In this document: positions 26,232-34,988 of the stretch, piece by piece
Position numbering within the stretch: position 1 is the first letter of the stretch
How the letters are laid out: the number at the start of each line of letters is the position of its first letter
NCBI RefSeq assembly: GCF_000708715.2
Contig: NZ_JENB01000002.1
Coordinates: 210,403 to 274,402 of the forward strand
Direction of reading: 5' to 3'
From: Pseudomonas putida W15Oct28
GTDB taxonomy: Bacteria; Pseudomonadota; Gammaproteobacteria; Pseudomonadales; Pseudomonadaceae
Length of the DNA stretch: 64,000 nucleotides
Program-made: the position numbers and the translations under genes
The notes under the pieces: model-generated
What the model was told of the DNA's origin: nothing
Database searches by the model: none
The model's input: the letters and a program-made list of their open reading frames with translations, nothing else

Positions 26232-26692
26232 TGCTGCGACATGGCTGGACACTGTTGTTCCATGAAGGTGTGACTTTACAGCTACGCAAATTGCAAGAAG
26301 CCGCCGCCCGAGCTGAGCAGCACGATCCGCAAGGTTTTGAAAGCAACGCCAACGTTAAGCTGTTTCGGGCATTGAGCCACCTGATCATGGAAGCTGTACC
26401 AGCCGACCCGGGCCGTGATGAGTTCCGCCAAGGCAACACGCTAGGCACGGCCTACCGACATTGGCGGCGGGCAAAAATCGGCAGGCGCTTTCGGCTGTTC
26501 TTTCGCTACGACTCAAGATCCAAGGTCATCGTCTATGCATGGATCAACGACGAAAATACCCTACGGTCCGCAGGCAGCAAATCCGATCCATACGCCGTAT
26601 TTGAGAAGATGCTGGGCCGCGGCAACCCTCCTGATGACTGGGATGCGCTGATTGCTGCGACGCGTAGCGACTGGGACGAACCCAAAGCATGA
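26231..26692 (+). CDS. yhaV: YhaV-type toxin, RelE-superfamily ribonuclease
   Basis: 153 residues, normal for YhaV. Recognisable segments are WTLLFHEGVTLQLRKL at the N-terminus, DPGRDEFRQGNTLG, YRHWRRAKIGRRFRLFFRY, and VIVYAWINDENTLR followed by DPYAVFEKMLGRGNPP. The basic and aromatic residues of the RelE-like fold are present, so it looks intact. YhaV cleaves mRNA and inhibits growth when PrlF is lost. Start and antitoxin stop overlap by one base, so translation is coupled. Confidence 0.9.
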   Translation: MLRHGWTLLFHEGVTLQLRKLQEAAARAEQHDPQGFESNANVKLFRALSHLIMEAVPADPGRDEFRQGNTLGTAYRHWRRAKIGRRFRLFFRYDSRSKVIVYAWINDENTLRSAGSKSDPYAVFEKMLGRGNPPDDWDALIAATRSDWDEPKA

Positions 26693-26774
26693 GCGCCGAG
26701 CCTTCTCGACCTTTTTCAGCACGTTGGGAACCGTTGATCGCTATAGCGCTACACCTGCTATCGCACGGTCCCTC

Positions 26775-28238
26775 TTAACAGCCTGCCGCCCGCTGCTGTC
26801 CCCTCGCCAACATCAGCAACAAAATACCGACCAGCACCGCTGCTATCAAGTTGTAGAGCATGCCCGTAACGAAAGCCGACGCGTAGTGATCTGCCTGCAC
26901 TCCCCCGCCAGCATCCGCGACAAGCGCCTTGTTGAACAGGATGCCCACTACCCCTACTCCCAGCGCCGCCCCCACCTGCTGGACAGTCGAGATCACACCC
27001 GACGCCATGCCCGCCTGGGCTTCATCGACAAAACCCAATACCAGGTTCAGCAGTGGCGTCATGATCAAACCCTGACCGGCGCCGAGCACCACCAGCACGG
27101 GAATCAACCCCGTGGGCATCAGGGCCGCACCCGCCATCCAGACCTGCGCAATCAGTAGCCCGATCGACACGGCATACACCATCGCACCTGCGACGATGGC
27201 GCTCGCTCCCCATCTCGCCACCAGCCTCGGCGCGACAAGCGACGCCAGCACGAAGCCCACGCTGCATGGCGCGAAAATGCCACCCGCGGTGAGAGGATCA
27301 AGCCCCAGCCCGGTCTGCACCAACAAGGTGAAGCACAAAAAGAACGAACTGGACGTGGAATAAACCAGAAACACCAGCAATGCGCCCAGCGCGAAGTGAC
27401 GCTGAGCCAGCAAGCGCATATCCACCAGTGGCAATCCGCCCTCCGCTCTTCGCTGCTCCTGCTGCCGATGGAAAAGCACCAGCAGTACTGCCGCCAGGCC
27501 AAACGACCCTAGACTCCAGGCTGGCCAGCCTAGCGCCGGTCCTTCGATCAACGGCACCAACAGCAGCACCAGGCCGGTGGTGACCAACCCTACACCCGTC
27601 CAGTCCAGGGTTGGTCGCTGTGGTGCGCGCGACTCAGGGATATAACGTGCCGCAGCGATGGCCAACAGGCCGATAGGCACGTTGATAAGGAAGATGCTAC
27701 GCCACCCCAGGCTGAACACGTCGGCATGAACCAAACCTCCCCCCAGCACCTGGCCTGCGATGGCGGCCAGTCCTAATGTCATGCCCAGTAGACCAAAGGC
27801 ACGACGGCTATCGCCGTCGTGGAAATTGACACGGATAGAGGCATAGACCTGCGGGAACAGCAAGGCCGCCGCCAGCCCCTGTAATACCCGCGCACCCATC
27901 AGAAAGCCGGCAGTGGGAGCCAGCCCGCACAGCAGGGAGGCGAAGGTGAAGCCGGCCATGCCGATCACGAAGAGGCGGCGGCGCCCGAACAGGTCGCCCA
28001 TACGGCCACCGGTAATCAACAAGACGCCAAAGGCAAGTTCATAACCGGCAACGATGAAGCCAATCTGTGCGAAGCTGGCCGCCAAGCCTGCTTGCATGCT
28101 GGGGATGGCCACATTGACCACGAACAGGTCGAAGATCGTCACGAAGCCCGCCAACAGCAGCACGGACAAACCGAGCCAGGGCGGGCCGTCGAGGGTGCGC
28201 GGCGCAGGCAGCACCGAGGGGTGGGTGTTTGAGTTCAT
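26775..28238 (-). CDS. MFS efflux pump, DHA2 (EmrB/QacA) type
   Basis: 487 residues from the ATG at 28238, which has AAGGA at 8 bp. Some 14 hydrophobic segments, with the DHA2 signatures FDLFVVNVAIPSMQAGL in the first segment, GGRMGDLFGRRRLFVIGM in loop 2-3, and GQVLGGGLV in motif C. Exports drugs or small toxic compounds across the inner membrane by proton exchange. It is divergent from the HTH regulator at 28338 over 99 bp, so that regulator probably controls it. Substrate unknown; no adaptor or outer-membrane partner gene is adjacent. Confidence 0.88.
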   Translation of the reverse strand: MNSNTHPSVLPAPRTLDGPPWLGLSVLLLAGFVTIFDLFVVNVAIPSMQAGLAASFAQIGFIVAGYELAFGVLLITGGRMGDLFGRRRLFVIGMAGFTFASLLCGLAPTAGFLMGARVLQGLAAALLFPQVYASIRVNFHDGDSRRAFGLLGMTLGLAAIAGQVLGGGLVHADVFSLGWRSIFLINVPIGLLAIAAARYIPESRAPQRPTLDWTGVGLVTTGLVLLLVPLIEGPALGWPAWSLGSFGLAAVLLVLFHRQQEQRRAEGGLPLVDMRLLAQRHFALGALLVFLVYSTSSSFFLCFTLLVQTGLGLDPLTAGGIFAPCSVGFVLASLVAPRLVARWGASAIVAGAMVYAVSIGLLIAQVWMAGAALMPTGLIPVLVVLGAGQGLIMTPLLNLVLGFVDEAQAGMASGVISTVQQVGAALGVGVVGILFNKALVADAGGGVQADHYASAFVTGMLYNLIAAVLVGILLLMLARGQQRAAGC

Positions 28239-28337
28239 CTTGCGCATCCTTGGGAAGAGACGTCAGCATTCTCAAACCACCTTTAAGCAATTACAATTTA
28301 ACCACTTATGCTATTACTCAAAGTAACGAGATAAACG

Positions 28338-29132
28338 ATGCGAACCTTGGCACGTACACGCGTCGATCTGGCGGCATTCCTGCTGGCGCACCGCCAGCGA
28401 CTATCACCCGTCGATGTGGGGCTGCCCAGTGGTGGTCGCCGCCGCACGCCAGGGCTGCGACGTGAAGAAGTCGCCGCACTGGCAGGTGTCGGATTGACCT
28501 GGTACACGTGGCTGGAACAGGGCCGTGATATAGGGGTTTCGGCTGCTTTTCTGGACAACCTTGCGCGGGTACTCAAGCTCGATGCCGCAGAACGACGCCA
28601 CTTGTTCCTGTTGGCTCACGAACGGCCGCCTGCCGAGCCAGGCAAAACCTGGTGCGTGCTACCACCACTGGTGCGGCGCCTGATGCACGACTTGCCGCAC
28701 CCCGCCTTTGTACTGAACCTGCGCTGGGATGTACTGGGCTTCAATGCGCTGGCGGATCAGCTGTTCAACTTTGGCTCGCACACACCCGAGCGACGCAATT
28801 TACTCTGGCTGCTGTTTACCGATTCAGTTCTGCGCGAACAATTGTGTACCTGGGATGAACAGGCGCCGCAGATGTTGTCGGCCTTCCGGCGCGACTTCGC
28901 CCGCGCCCCGCAAGATGCGGACATCCATGAACTGGTGGCAGAGCTGGAGCGCGTCTCACCGGAGTTCAAGATCTGGTGGCGCAGGCACGATGTGCATGCC
29001 CCCTCTGCGGGCATGCACAAGCTGACGATTGACGGCAAGATCGAGCAGTTCGAACACACCTCGCTGACCATCGACGAAGACCGCCACCTACGTTTGGTGG
29101 TGTATGCCAAGTTACAAAATGAGTCGCCATAG
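28338..29132 (+). CDS. HTH-XRE regulator with MmyB-like ligand-binding domain
   Basis: 264 residues. Residues 10-85 form the helix-turn-helix: LAHRQRLSP, RRRTPGLRREEVAALAGVGL, TWYTWLEQGRDIGVS, FLDNLARVLKLD. The C-terminal 160 residues match the PAS-like MmyB domain (LPHPAFVLNLRWDVLGFNA, WWRRHDVH, HTSLTI). Such regulators often repress or activate a neighbouring oxidoreductase or transporter; here the divergent DHA2 pump is the obvious target. The ribosome site is weak. Confidence 0.87.
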   Translation: MRTLARTRVDLAAFLLAHRQRLSPVDVGLPSGGRRRTPGLRREEVAALAGVGLTWYTWLEQGRDIGVSAAFLDNLARVLKLDAAERRHLFLLAHERPPAEPGKTWCVLPPLVRRLMHDLPHPAFVLNLRWDVLGFNALADQLFNFGSHTPERRNLLWLLFTDSVLREQLCTWDEQAPQMLSAFRRDFARAPQDADIHELVAELERVSPEFKIWWRRHDVHAPSAGMHKLTIDGKIEQFEHTSLTIDEDRHLRLVVYAKLQNESP

Positions 29133-29227
29133 ACGGTCGAAGCAATGCGCCTTCCGTCGCTCAGCAGGCACCCTCCCGCGAGCGGCAGGCCGAACATTAG
29201 GTGAACAACCCTGAAAGGAGTTTCACC

Positions 29228-29578
29228 ATGACACCAACAAAACCCTCTACGTTTGTGCTCGCACTGTGCCTGGGCTTCGCTGCACCGCTTGCCTTGGCTG
29301 CCACAGACCTGAACGATCAGCACGCACCGGGCGTGCAACCGCACGACAATGGTCAAATGAACGGCCAAGGCGGTGCCACGGGCTCAGGAACACCAGGCGA
29401 TGGCATGGGTACGGGTAATGGCGGTACTGATGACAATGGGACGGACAACACGGGCGGTGACGGTACCAACAGTGGTTCAGGCACCGGCAGCAATGGCTCT
29501 GGTGGCAGCGGTACCGGCTCGGGCAGTGGTAACGGTAACTCCTCGGGTAATGGATCCGGCGCAGGTTCCGGCAGTTAG
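29228..29578 (+). CDS. Secreted Gly/Ser/Asn/Thr-rich low-complexity protein
   Basis: 116 residues from the ATG at 29228, preceded by AAGGAG at 7 bp. A clear signal peptide covers about residues 1-25 (FVLALCLGFAAPLALA then AATDL). From about residue 45 to the end the protein is almost only Gly, Ser, Asn, Thr and Asp in short GSG, GTG, GNG and DNG units, and has no Cys or aromatic residues. Such a chain would be disordered and hydrophilic in the periplasm or outside the cell. The family is unknown to me. The antisense strand is open too because of composition, but signal peptide and ribosome site favour this one. Confidence 0.7.
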   Translation: MTPTKPSTFVLALCLGFAAPLALAATDLNDQHAPGVQPHDNGQMNGQGGATGSGTPGDGMGTGNGGTDDNGTDNTGGDGTNSGSGTGSNGSGGSGTGSGSGNGNSSGNGSGAGSGS

Positions 29579-29625
29579 CTGAAATGGTCGATGGCAATGG
29601 ACCACTTGGCCTGCTTGCCGCGCAC

Positions 29626-30150
29626 TCAGCGCCAATGCGTCATCAACGCACCCCGAATGCCGCCGACCGGGTCTTGCTGAGGGAGCGGTACTTTGGCGAT
29701 GCGCGCAACGGCACGCTGGTGCACTGCCCTGCCGGGCCGCTGGATGTCGTAGTCTTCCTGCCCGTAGGGATAGGCGCCGACCACCAGAAACTCATCGCTG
29801 CACTCGATGCAGCGATGGCCGGTACCTGCTGGCAGCACCAGCACATCGCCCCGCTCCACGCTAACGCTCTGCCCTGATTCCCCGCCAAGCGTCAATCGCG
29901 CCTGCCCACAGGCAATGCCCAGCGCCTCATGAGCGTTAGGGTGAAAGTGGTGATAATCGAAGATTCCGTCGCGCCACAGCGGGGTCCATTGGTGAGCCGC
30001 AAACAGCGCTTCGAATGCGCTGGCATTGTCCGCCGCCGGATCAACCTTCAACCGGTAGAACAGTACGGGAAAACGGCTGTTCGGCGTGGCGCCGTCGTCT
30101 TCGAAATACAAGGCCTGCACGCTGGCATCTTGTGTATTCATGAGCGTCAT
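29626..30150 (-). CDS. Cupin-domain protein (YjlB-like)
   Basis: 174 residues from the ATG at 30150; a GTG at 30159 and an ATG at 30141 are alternatives. The conserved cupin motif 1 appears as GIFDYHHFHPNAHEALGI with metal-binding His residues, and motif 2 as GDVLVLPAGTGHRCI. The C-terminus has FLVVGAYPYGQEDYDI, as in YjlB-like proteins. The family is a small metal-binding beta barrel whose substrate is unknown. It stands alone between two plus-strand genes. Confidence 0.82.
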   Translation of the reverse strand: MTLMNTQDASVQALYFEDDGATPNSRFPVLFYRLKVDPAADNASAFEALFAAHQWTPLWRDGIFDYHHFHPNAHEALGIACGQARLTLGGESGQSVSVERGDVLVLPAGTGHRCIECSDEFLVVGAYPYGQEDYDIQRPGRAVHQRAVARIAKVPLPQQDPVGGIRGALMTHWR

Positions 30151-30296
30151 GATGCGCACCCTGAGGGGTTATCGGTTCACCTTCGAACCCCCGGCTGTTT
30201 CCAGGTTCCAGCCAGCAGACCGGTGCGCATGCCGTTGAAACTTTCCCCGCACGTGCCAAGTCCAGACACCTATCGATAACAGAACGGGAGCAGGCA

Positions 30297-32084
30297 ATGA
30301 CCGGCACGGTAGGCGACTTTCTGGTGGAACGTTTGTATCAATGGGGCGTACGGCGCATCTTCGGTTACCCCGGCGACGGCATCAATGGCATGTTCGGCGC
30401 GCTGAGCCGGGCCAACGGCAAGATTGAATTCATCCAGGCCCGCCATGAGGAAATGGCCGCCTTCATGGCCAGCGCCCATGCCAAGTTCACCGGCGAGCTC
30501 GGTGTTTGCATGGCCACCTCCGGCCCAGGCGCCTCGCACCTGCTTACCGGCCTGTATGATGCACGCATGGACCACCAGCCGGTGCTGGCCATCGTCGGTC
30601 AACAGGCCCGTGCGGCACTGGGCGGGCACTACCAGCAGGAGCTGGACCTGCTGTCGATGTTCAAGGACGTTGCAGGTGCGTTCGTCCAGCAGGCATCGAC
30701 ACCGGAGCAGGTGCGCCACCTGCTCGACCGTGCGGTGCGCACGGCCGTCGGCGAACGCCGCGTTACCGCCATCATCCTGCCCAATGATCTGCAGGACCTG
30801 CCCTACAACGAACCGCCGAGGGCTCACGGTACGGTGCATTCCGGCATCGGCTACAGCAAGCCCAGGGTGTTGCCGTTCGACGAAGACCTGCAGCGCGCCG
30901 CCGAGGTACTCAACGCCGGGCACAAGGTGGCGATTCTGGTGGGTGCCGGCGCACTGCAGGCGACAGAGCAGGTCATTGCAATTGCCGAAAAACTCGGCGC
31001 CGGGGTGGCCAAAGCGCTGCTGGGCAAGGCTGTGTTGCCGGACGACCTCCCGTGGGTCACCGGGTCGATCGGCCTGCTCGGCACCGAACCCAGTTATCAG
31101 TTGATGACCGAGTGCGACACCTTGCTGATGATCGGCTCCGGCTTTCCCTATTCCGAGTTTCTGCCCAAGGAGGGCCAGGCGCGCGGCGTGCAGATCGACC
31201 TGCAACCCGACATGCTCAGCCTGCGCTACCCGATGGAGGTCAACCTGGTCGGTGATGCCAGCGAAACACTGCGCGCACTGTTGCCGTTGCTTGAGCACAT
31301 GACCGACCGGCGCTGGCGCGACAAGGTGGAGACCTGGCGTGCGCAGTGGGACAAGACCGTGGCCAAGCGCGCGCTGGTCAAGGCTGACCCGATCAACCCG
31401 CAACGCGTGGTCCATGAGCTGTCCCCTCGCCTGCCCGATCACGCCATCATCACCAGCGACTCCGGCTCCTGTGCCAACTGGTTTGCCCGCGACCTGCAGA
31501 TTCGCCAGGGTATGCAGTGTTCGCTGTCCGGCGGCCTGGCTTGCATGGGCGCAGCCGTGCCCTATGCGATTGCAGCCAAGTTCGCCCACCCGCAACGGGC
31601 TGTAGTTGCCTTGGTGGGCGATGGGGCGATGCAGATGAACAACCTCGCCGAACTGATCACCGTGGCCAAATACTGGCAGCAGTGGGACAACCCACAATGG
31701 ATCTGTGCCGTGTTCAACAATGAGGACCTCAACCAGGTAACTTGGGAGCAACGGGTGATGGAAGGCGACCCCAAGTTCGAAGCTTCGCAGTCGATCCCTG
31801 ACGTGCCCTACCATCTGTTCGCCATTTCCATTGGCCTGCAAGGTATCTACGTAGATCGCGAAGAGGACGTTGCCGCTGCGTGGGAGCGCGCACTGGCTGC
31901 TGATCGGCCAGTACTGATCGAGTTCAAGACCGACCCGAACGTGCCGCCCCTGCCACCCCACATCAAGCTGGAGCAGGCGAAGAAGTTTGCCACTACCTTG
32001 CTCAAGGGCGACCCCGACCAAGGGGGCATAATCGTGCAGACAGCCAAGCAGGTGCTCAGCTCGGTGCTGCCTGGCAAGAAGTGA
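30297..32084 (+). CDS. ThDP-dependent enzyme, pyruvate oxidase (PoxB)-like
   Basis: 595 residues with the three domains of the acetolactate synthase/pyruvate oxidase family. The N-terminal domain has GYPGDGINGMFGAL with the catalytic Glu further on in ARHEEMAAFMASAHAKFTG and SGPGASHLL. The C-terminal ThDP-binding motif is VGDGAMQMNN with NNEDLNQVTWEQR completing it. The 595-residue length and active-site context suggest pyruvate oxidation to acetate under stress or in stationary phase, but related families share the motifs, so substrate remains open. GGGAG lies 7 bp upstream of the ATG. The gene stands alone. Confidence 0.82.
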   Translation: MTGTVGDFLVERLYQWGVRRIFGYPGDGINGMFGALSRANGKIEFIQARHEEMAAFMASAHAKFTGELGVCMATSGPGASHLLTGLYDARMDHQPVLAIVGQQARAALGGHYQQELDLLSMFKDVAGAFVQQASTPEQVRHLLDRAVRTAVGERRVTAIILPNDLQDLPYNEPPRAHGTVHSGIGYSKPRVLPFDEDLQRAAEVLNAGHKVAILVGAGALQATEQVIAIAEKLGAGVAKALLGKAVLPDDLPWVTGSIGLLGTEPSYQLMTECDTLLMIGSGFPYSEFLPKEGQARGVQIDLQPDMLSLRYPMEVNLVGDASETLRALLPLLEHMTDRRWRDKVETWRAQWDKTVAKRALVKADPINPQRVVHELSPRLPDHAIITSDSGSCANWFARDLQIRQGMQCSLSGGLACMGAAVPYAIAAKFAHPQRAVVALVGDGAMQMNNLAELITVAKYWQQWDNPQWICAVFNNEDLNQVTWEQRVMEGDPKFEASQSIPDVPYHLFAISIGLQGIYVDREEDVAAAWERALAADRPVLIEFKTDPNVPPLPPHIKLEQAKKFATTLLKGDPDQGGIIVQTAKQVLSSVLPGKK

Positions 32085-32228
32085 TAGCCACCTCTGCTGT
32101 TCGCCTGCAACGGTTTCATACCCTGCAGGCGTGTCGGCAGATGCACTCAACATCTTGCCCTTTCGATTGCCTGAGCGGCACTATTCTCCCCTGAGCCAAA
32201 ACCTCTTGGCTGATCGGAGAAGTGATAC

Positions 32229-33044
32229 ATGGACATTCAGCGCCGGAACAACGTTCGAGTCCATGGCGAAGGCACTTCGACGCTGGTGTTCTCTCATGGC
32301 TTCGGCTGCGATCAGACCATGTGGCATTACCTGTTCCAGCACTTCACCAGCCGTTTTCGCGTGGTGCTGTATGACCTGGTCGGCGCAGGCAGATCGGACC
32401 TGGATGCGTATGAGAGCGCAAAATACGGTTCACTGGCCGGTTATGCACGAGACCTGAACGATGTCATAGATCACTTTGGGCGCGGCCCGGTGATTGTTGT
32501 CGGCCACTCTGTGAGTGCGATGATCGGCGCACTGGCCGACCGTCTTTATCCGGATCGCATTGCCGCGCACGTCATGGTTGGGCCCTCTCCGTGCTATATC
32601 GATTGCGATGGTTACGTGGGAGGTTTCAAGCTCGAAGACATCCACTCGCTGCTCCACACCCTGGACAGCAACTATCTGGGATGGTCCAGCGCAATGGCAC
32701 CTGCCATCATGGGTTCACCAGGGCAGCCAGCACTAGGCGATGAACTTACCAACAGCTTTTGCCGTACAGAACCGGAGATCGCCAAGCAATTTGCCCGCGT
32801 GACCTTTTTATCAGATAACCGCGAAGACATCGCCGGCCTGGATACTCCAACTCTCATTCTACAATCTTCCGATGACCTGATCGCTCCGTTGGAAGTGGGC
32901 CGGTACATGCATGCGACCTTGCCCAACAGTGTTTTCCATCTCGTAGATAACGTGGGCCATTGCCCGCACATGAGTGCTCCAGAAGCATGTGCCAAAGCAA
33001 TGGACGATTTCCTCAAGCCCTGGGTAGGCGAAAATGTCGATTGA
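32229..33044 (+). CDS. rsbQ: Alpha/beta hydrolase, RsbQ-like stress-signalling protein
   Basis: 271 residues. The triad is visible: GHSVSA with S94, SSDDLIAP with the acid, and GHCPHMS with the His, in the same places as S96, D219 and H247 of Bacillus RsbQ. FSHGFGCDQTMWHYL and YDLVGAGRSDLDAY match the RsbQ/D14/KAI2 subgroup, which binds a small hydrophobic ligand instead of acting as an ordinary esterase. The stop overlaps the following PAS histidine kinase by 11 bp; RsbQ normally partners a PAS-phosphatase, RsbP. GGAGAAG precedes the ATG. Confidence 0.85.
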   Translation: MDIQRRNNVRVHGEGTSTLVFSHGFGCDQTMWHYLFQHFTSRFRVVLYDLVGAGRSDLDAYESAKYGSLAGYARDLNDVIDHFGRGPVIVVGHSVSAMIGALADRLYPDRIAAHVMVGPSPCYIDCDGYVGGFKLEDIHSLLHTLDSNYLGWSSAMAPAIMGSPGQPALGDELTNSFCRTEPEIAKQFARVTFLSDNREDIAGLDTPTLILQSSDDLIAPLEVGRYMHATLPNSVFHLVDNVGHCPHMSAPEACAKAMDDFLKPWVGENVD

Positions 33045-34218
33045 TCAGCCTCTGCTGCCCGAGTTCGAAGATCTTTTCGACAGTGCCCCCTGTGGCCTGG
33101 TTGTCACCGATGAAGACGGCACCATCCTGCGCAGCAATCGGATTTTCAGCATTTGGATCGGCATCAGCCAGAAGGATCTTGCCCAGCGTCGGTTTCAGGA
33201 TCTGCTGACCATGGGTGGAAAAATCTTTCATCAGACCCACTGGGCTCCCCTGATGCGCATGCAGGGTTCCGTCGCGGAGGTGAAACTTGACCTCAAAAAC
33301 GCCAGTGGGCACACAGTCACCACGCTGCTCAATGGCGTGAGGCGCGAGCATGTCAATGGCGTTTATTACGAACTGGCGCTGTTCGGGACAACTGACCGGG
33401 ACAAGTATGAGCGCGAGATTCTGGAAGCACGCCGGCGTGCCGAACAGCTGTTATGGGAAAAAACAACCACAGAGGCCGCTTTACAGCAGGCAAAAGTGGA
33501 ACTTGATCTAGCCTATGAAAAATCCCTGCAGCGGGCTTTTTTTGCGGAGCAAATGGTCGCTATCGCAAGCCATGACCTCAAGAACCCTCTCACCGCCATC
33601 AAGATGGCGGCAGACTTGCTGGCACGAGGCGAACGTACACCAAGAGATATAGAATTACTTGGCCATATCAGTCAATCCTCCGAGCGCGCTCAACGTATGA
33701 TCGCGGATCTTCTGGACTTTGCATTGGCCAGGGTAGGCCGTGGGATCGGCATCACACGAAGGATGGTTGATCTGCACCTGGTCATTGAGCGAAGCGTAAA
33801 AGAGCTACGCGTTGCGTTCCCGCAGGCAAAAGTGATCCACAAGCAGGAAGGCGCAGGTATGGCAGAGGTCGACGCTGACAGGATGCATCAGATCATTGGA
33901 AACCTGGTGGCTAACAGCGTGGCTTACGGGGATCCTGGCCAACCCATAACGGTTACTTCTACCCTGCAGGGCGAGATGGCCATGCTATGGGTGCATAACG
34001 AGGGTACAGCCATACCCGAGTCCTCGTTAGGCAACCTCTTTGAGCCGATGACCAGAGTGAGCGAGCTGGACACTGATCTTAGAAGCGTAGGTCTTGGCCT
34101 TTTCATTGTCCGGGAAATAGCCAAGGCCCATGGCGGCGATGTGGCAGTCAGTTCCACGAACGAAAGTGGTACAGCATTCTGTGTGAGTTTCACCCGTACC
34201 GGTACGCTGCCTCAATAG
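33034..34218 (+). CDS. PAS-domain sensor histidine kinase, RsbQ partner
   Basis: 394 residues. An N-terminal PAS domain (about 10-115: LFDSAPCGLVVTDEDGTILR, FQDLLTMGGKIFHQTHWAPL) is close to the RsbP type. A coiled coil (120-175) follows, then HisKA with SHDLKNPLTAIKMAADLLA (H180) and an HATPase with NLVANSVAYGD and GLGLFIVREIA. No receiver domain is attached and no response regulator is adjacent. In Bacillus the PAS partner of RsbQ ends in a PP2C phosphatase; here the output is a kinase, so the ligand signal probably enters a phosphorelay. A 109-bp sRNA-like element follows 105 bp after the stop. Confidence 0.88.
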   Translation: MSIDQPLLPEFEDLFDSAPCGLVVTDEDGTILRSNRIFSIWIGISQKDLAQRRFQDLLTMGGKIFHQTHWAPLMRMQGSVAEVKLDLKNASGHTVTTLLNGVRREHVNGVYYELALFGTTDRDKYEREILEARRRAEQLLWEKTTTEAALQQAKVELDLAYEKSLQRAFFAEQMVAIASHDLKNPLTAIKMAADLLARGERTPRDIELLGHISQSSERAQRMIADLLDFALARVGRGIGITRRMVDLHLVIERSVKELRVAFPQAKVIHKQEGAGMAEVDADRMHQIIGNLVANSVAYGDPGQPITVTSTLQGEMAMLWVHNEGTAIPESSLGNLFEPMTRVSELDTDLRSVGLGLFIVREIAKAHGGDVAVSSTNESGTAFCVSFTRTGTLPQ

Positions 34219-34323
34219 AAGAGGCCCTCCACTGTAAACCCCTGTGCAGTCCATTGCGGCGACCCGATAGCCTCTGAGCGAACCCACTTATTGCGGAAAA
34301 TTGATCATTGATCCTTCACACAG

Positions 34324-34432
34324 TAAGGACTTTTCTTTGACTTAATTTTCACAGGGTTTGAGCGAACCTGAAGCTATCCCTACGTGTGATAGACCTTGCC
34401 CGCCTAGCAGCGGGCTTTCTTTTGCCCGCAAA
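34324..34432 (+). ncRNA. Putative small RNA, copy 1 of a duplicated 109-bp element
   Basis: Same length as 46359-46467 and identical over the last 65 bp and the first 18. Three hairpins can be drawn: a variable one (34352-34370, CAGGGTT...AACCTG), CTATC-CCTACGTGT-GATAG (34374-34392), and a terminator (34398-34423). The variable stem keeps pairing in both copies despite changed bases (GTT/AAC here, TTC/GAA there), which suggests selected RNA structure. It lies 105 bp downstream of a sensor kinase on the same strand; copy 2 also follows a sensor kinase. No recognised Rfam match from memory. It could be a separate sRNA or a 3' UTR-derived RNA. Confidence 0.55.
34398..34423 (+). terminator. Rho-independent terminator of sRNA-like copy 1
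   Basis: GCCCGC, loop CTAGCA, GCGGGC, then TTTCTTTT. Perfect 6-bp GC stem followed by a T tract on the plus strand. Confidence 0.88.
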
Positions 34433-34581
34433 CTCTCACCCGTAAGCACCCGTCCGTTTGCACCGCTGATCACCTGATCTACACACGCGAGGTGACAGCG
34501 CTGGCGGCGCCCAAGCTCAATGGCCGCAAGCAGGAAACGGTGCCCGCGCCGAAGCGCGGGCAAGCCTTGATCACAAGGCAA

Positions 34582-34854
34582 TCAGTTATCCAGTTCGTCC
34601 TTGATGATCTTGCCGTCGTGCGGGTCGACCTGGAACTCGTACTGCTTGCCGTCAGCCTTCATACCCTCACCTTCCCAGTGACCGTCGTCGGCTTCGATCT
34701 TGATAATTTGCGTATATCCAGCGCCTTTCAACGTGGCCTCAGCCTGATCCTTGCTGACCTTCCAGTCAGCACCGGGCGTATCAGCCCAAGCGCAAGAAGC
34801 CCCCATGGCACCTACCAACGCCAAGCCAGTGAACAGTCGAGTCATCGCTTTCAT
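34582..34854 (-). CDS. Small secreted PepSY-domain protein
   Basis: 90 residues from the ATG at 34854, preceded by AAGGAAG at 6-8 bp; an upstream ATG at 34887 would spoil the signal peptide. The signal peptide is residues 1-25 (RLFTGLALVGAMGASCAWA). The mature part is one PepSY-like domain: VSKDQAEATLKGAGY, IIKIEADDGHWEGEGMKADG, KQYEFQVDPHDGKIIKDEL. Such periplasmic domains are thought to inhibit proteases or sense envelope conditions. Single gene. Confidence 0.85.
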   Translation of the reverse strand: MKAMTRLFTGLALVGAMGASCAWADTPGADWKVSKDQAEATLKGAGYTQIIKIEADDGHWEGEGMKADGKQYEFQVDPHDGKIIKDELDN

Positions 34855-34988
34855 CGCCAACTTCCTTTTTGCTGTGAATGTGAACATGCGACCTGCCCCT
34901 CACGAGCCGGGTTCAGTCGAAGCATTGTTCAAGGACGCACCTGATCACCAAAAAGCGCAATCCGGCACGTTGGCGTGATCTGCCAGCG

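Larger units (their letters stand above)
34219..34581. other. Intergenic region holding sRNA-like copy 1
   Basis: 363 bp between the PAS kinase and the PepSY gene. It holds the 109-bp element at 34324-34432. A second short hairpin, GCGCCGAAGCGCGG-like, lies near 34550 before the PepSY stop. No further gene seen. Confidence 0.5.

Noticed and set aside
30270..32153. 627-codon open frame antisense to the PoxB-like gene
   Set aside because: No motifs; the plus-strand gene has clear ThDP signatures.
34342..34581. Minus-strand frame over sRNA-like copy 1 whose translation resembles that of 46230-46502
   Set aside because: The shared peptide only reflects the repeated DNA, whose hairpins and terminator lie on the plus strand.
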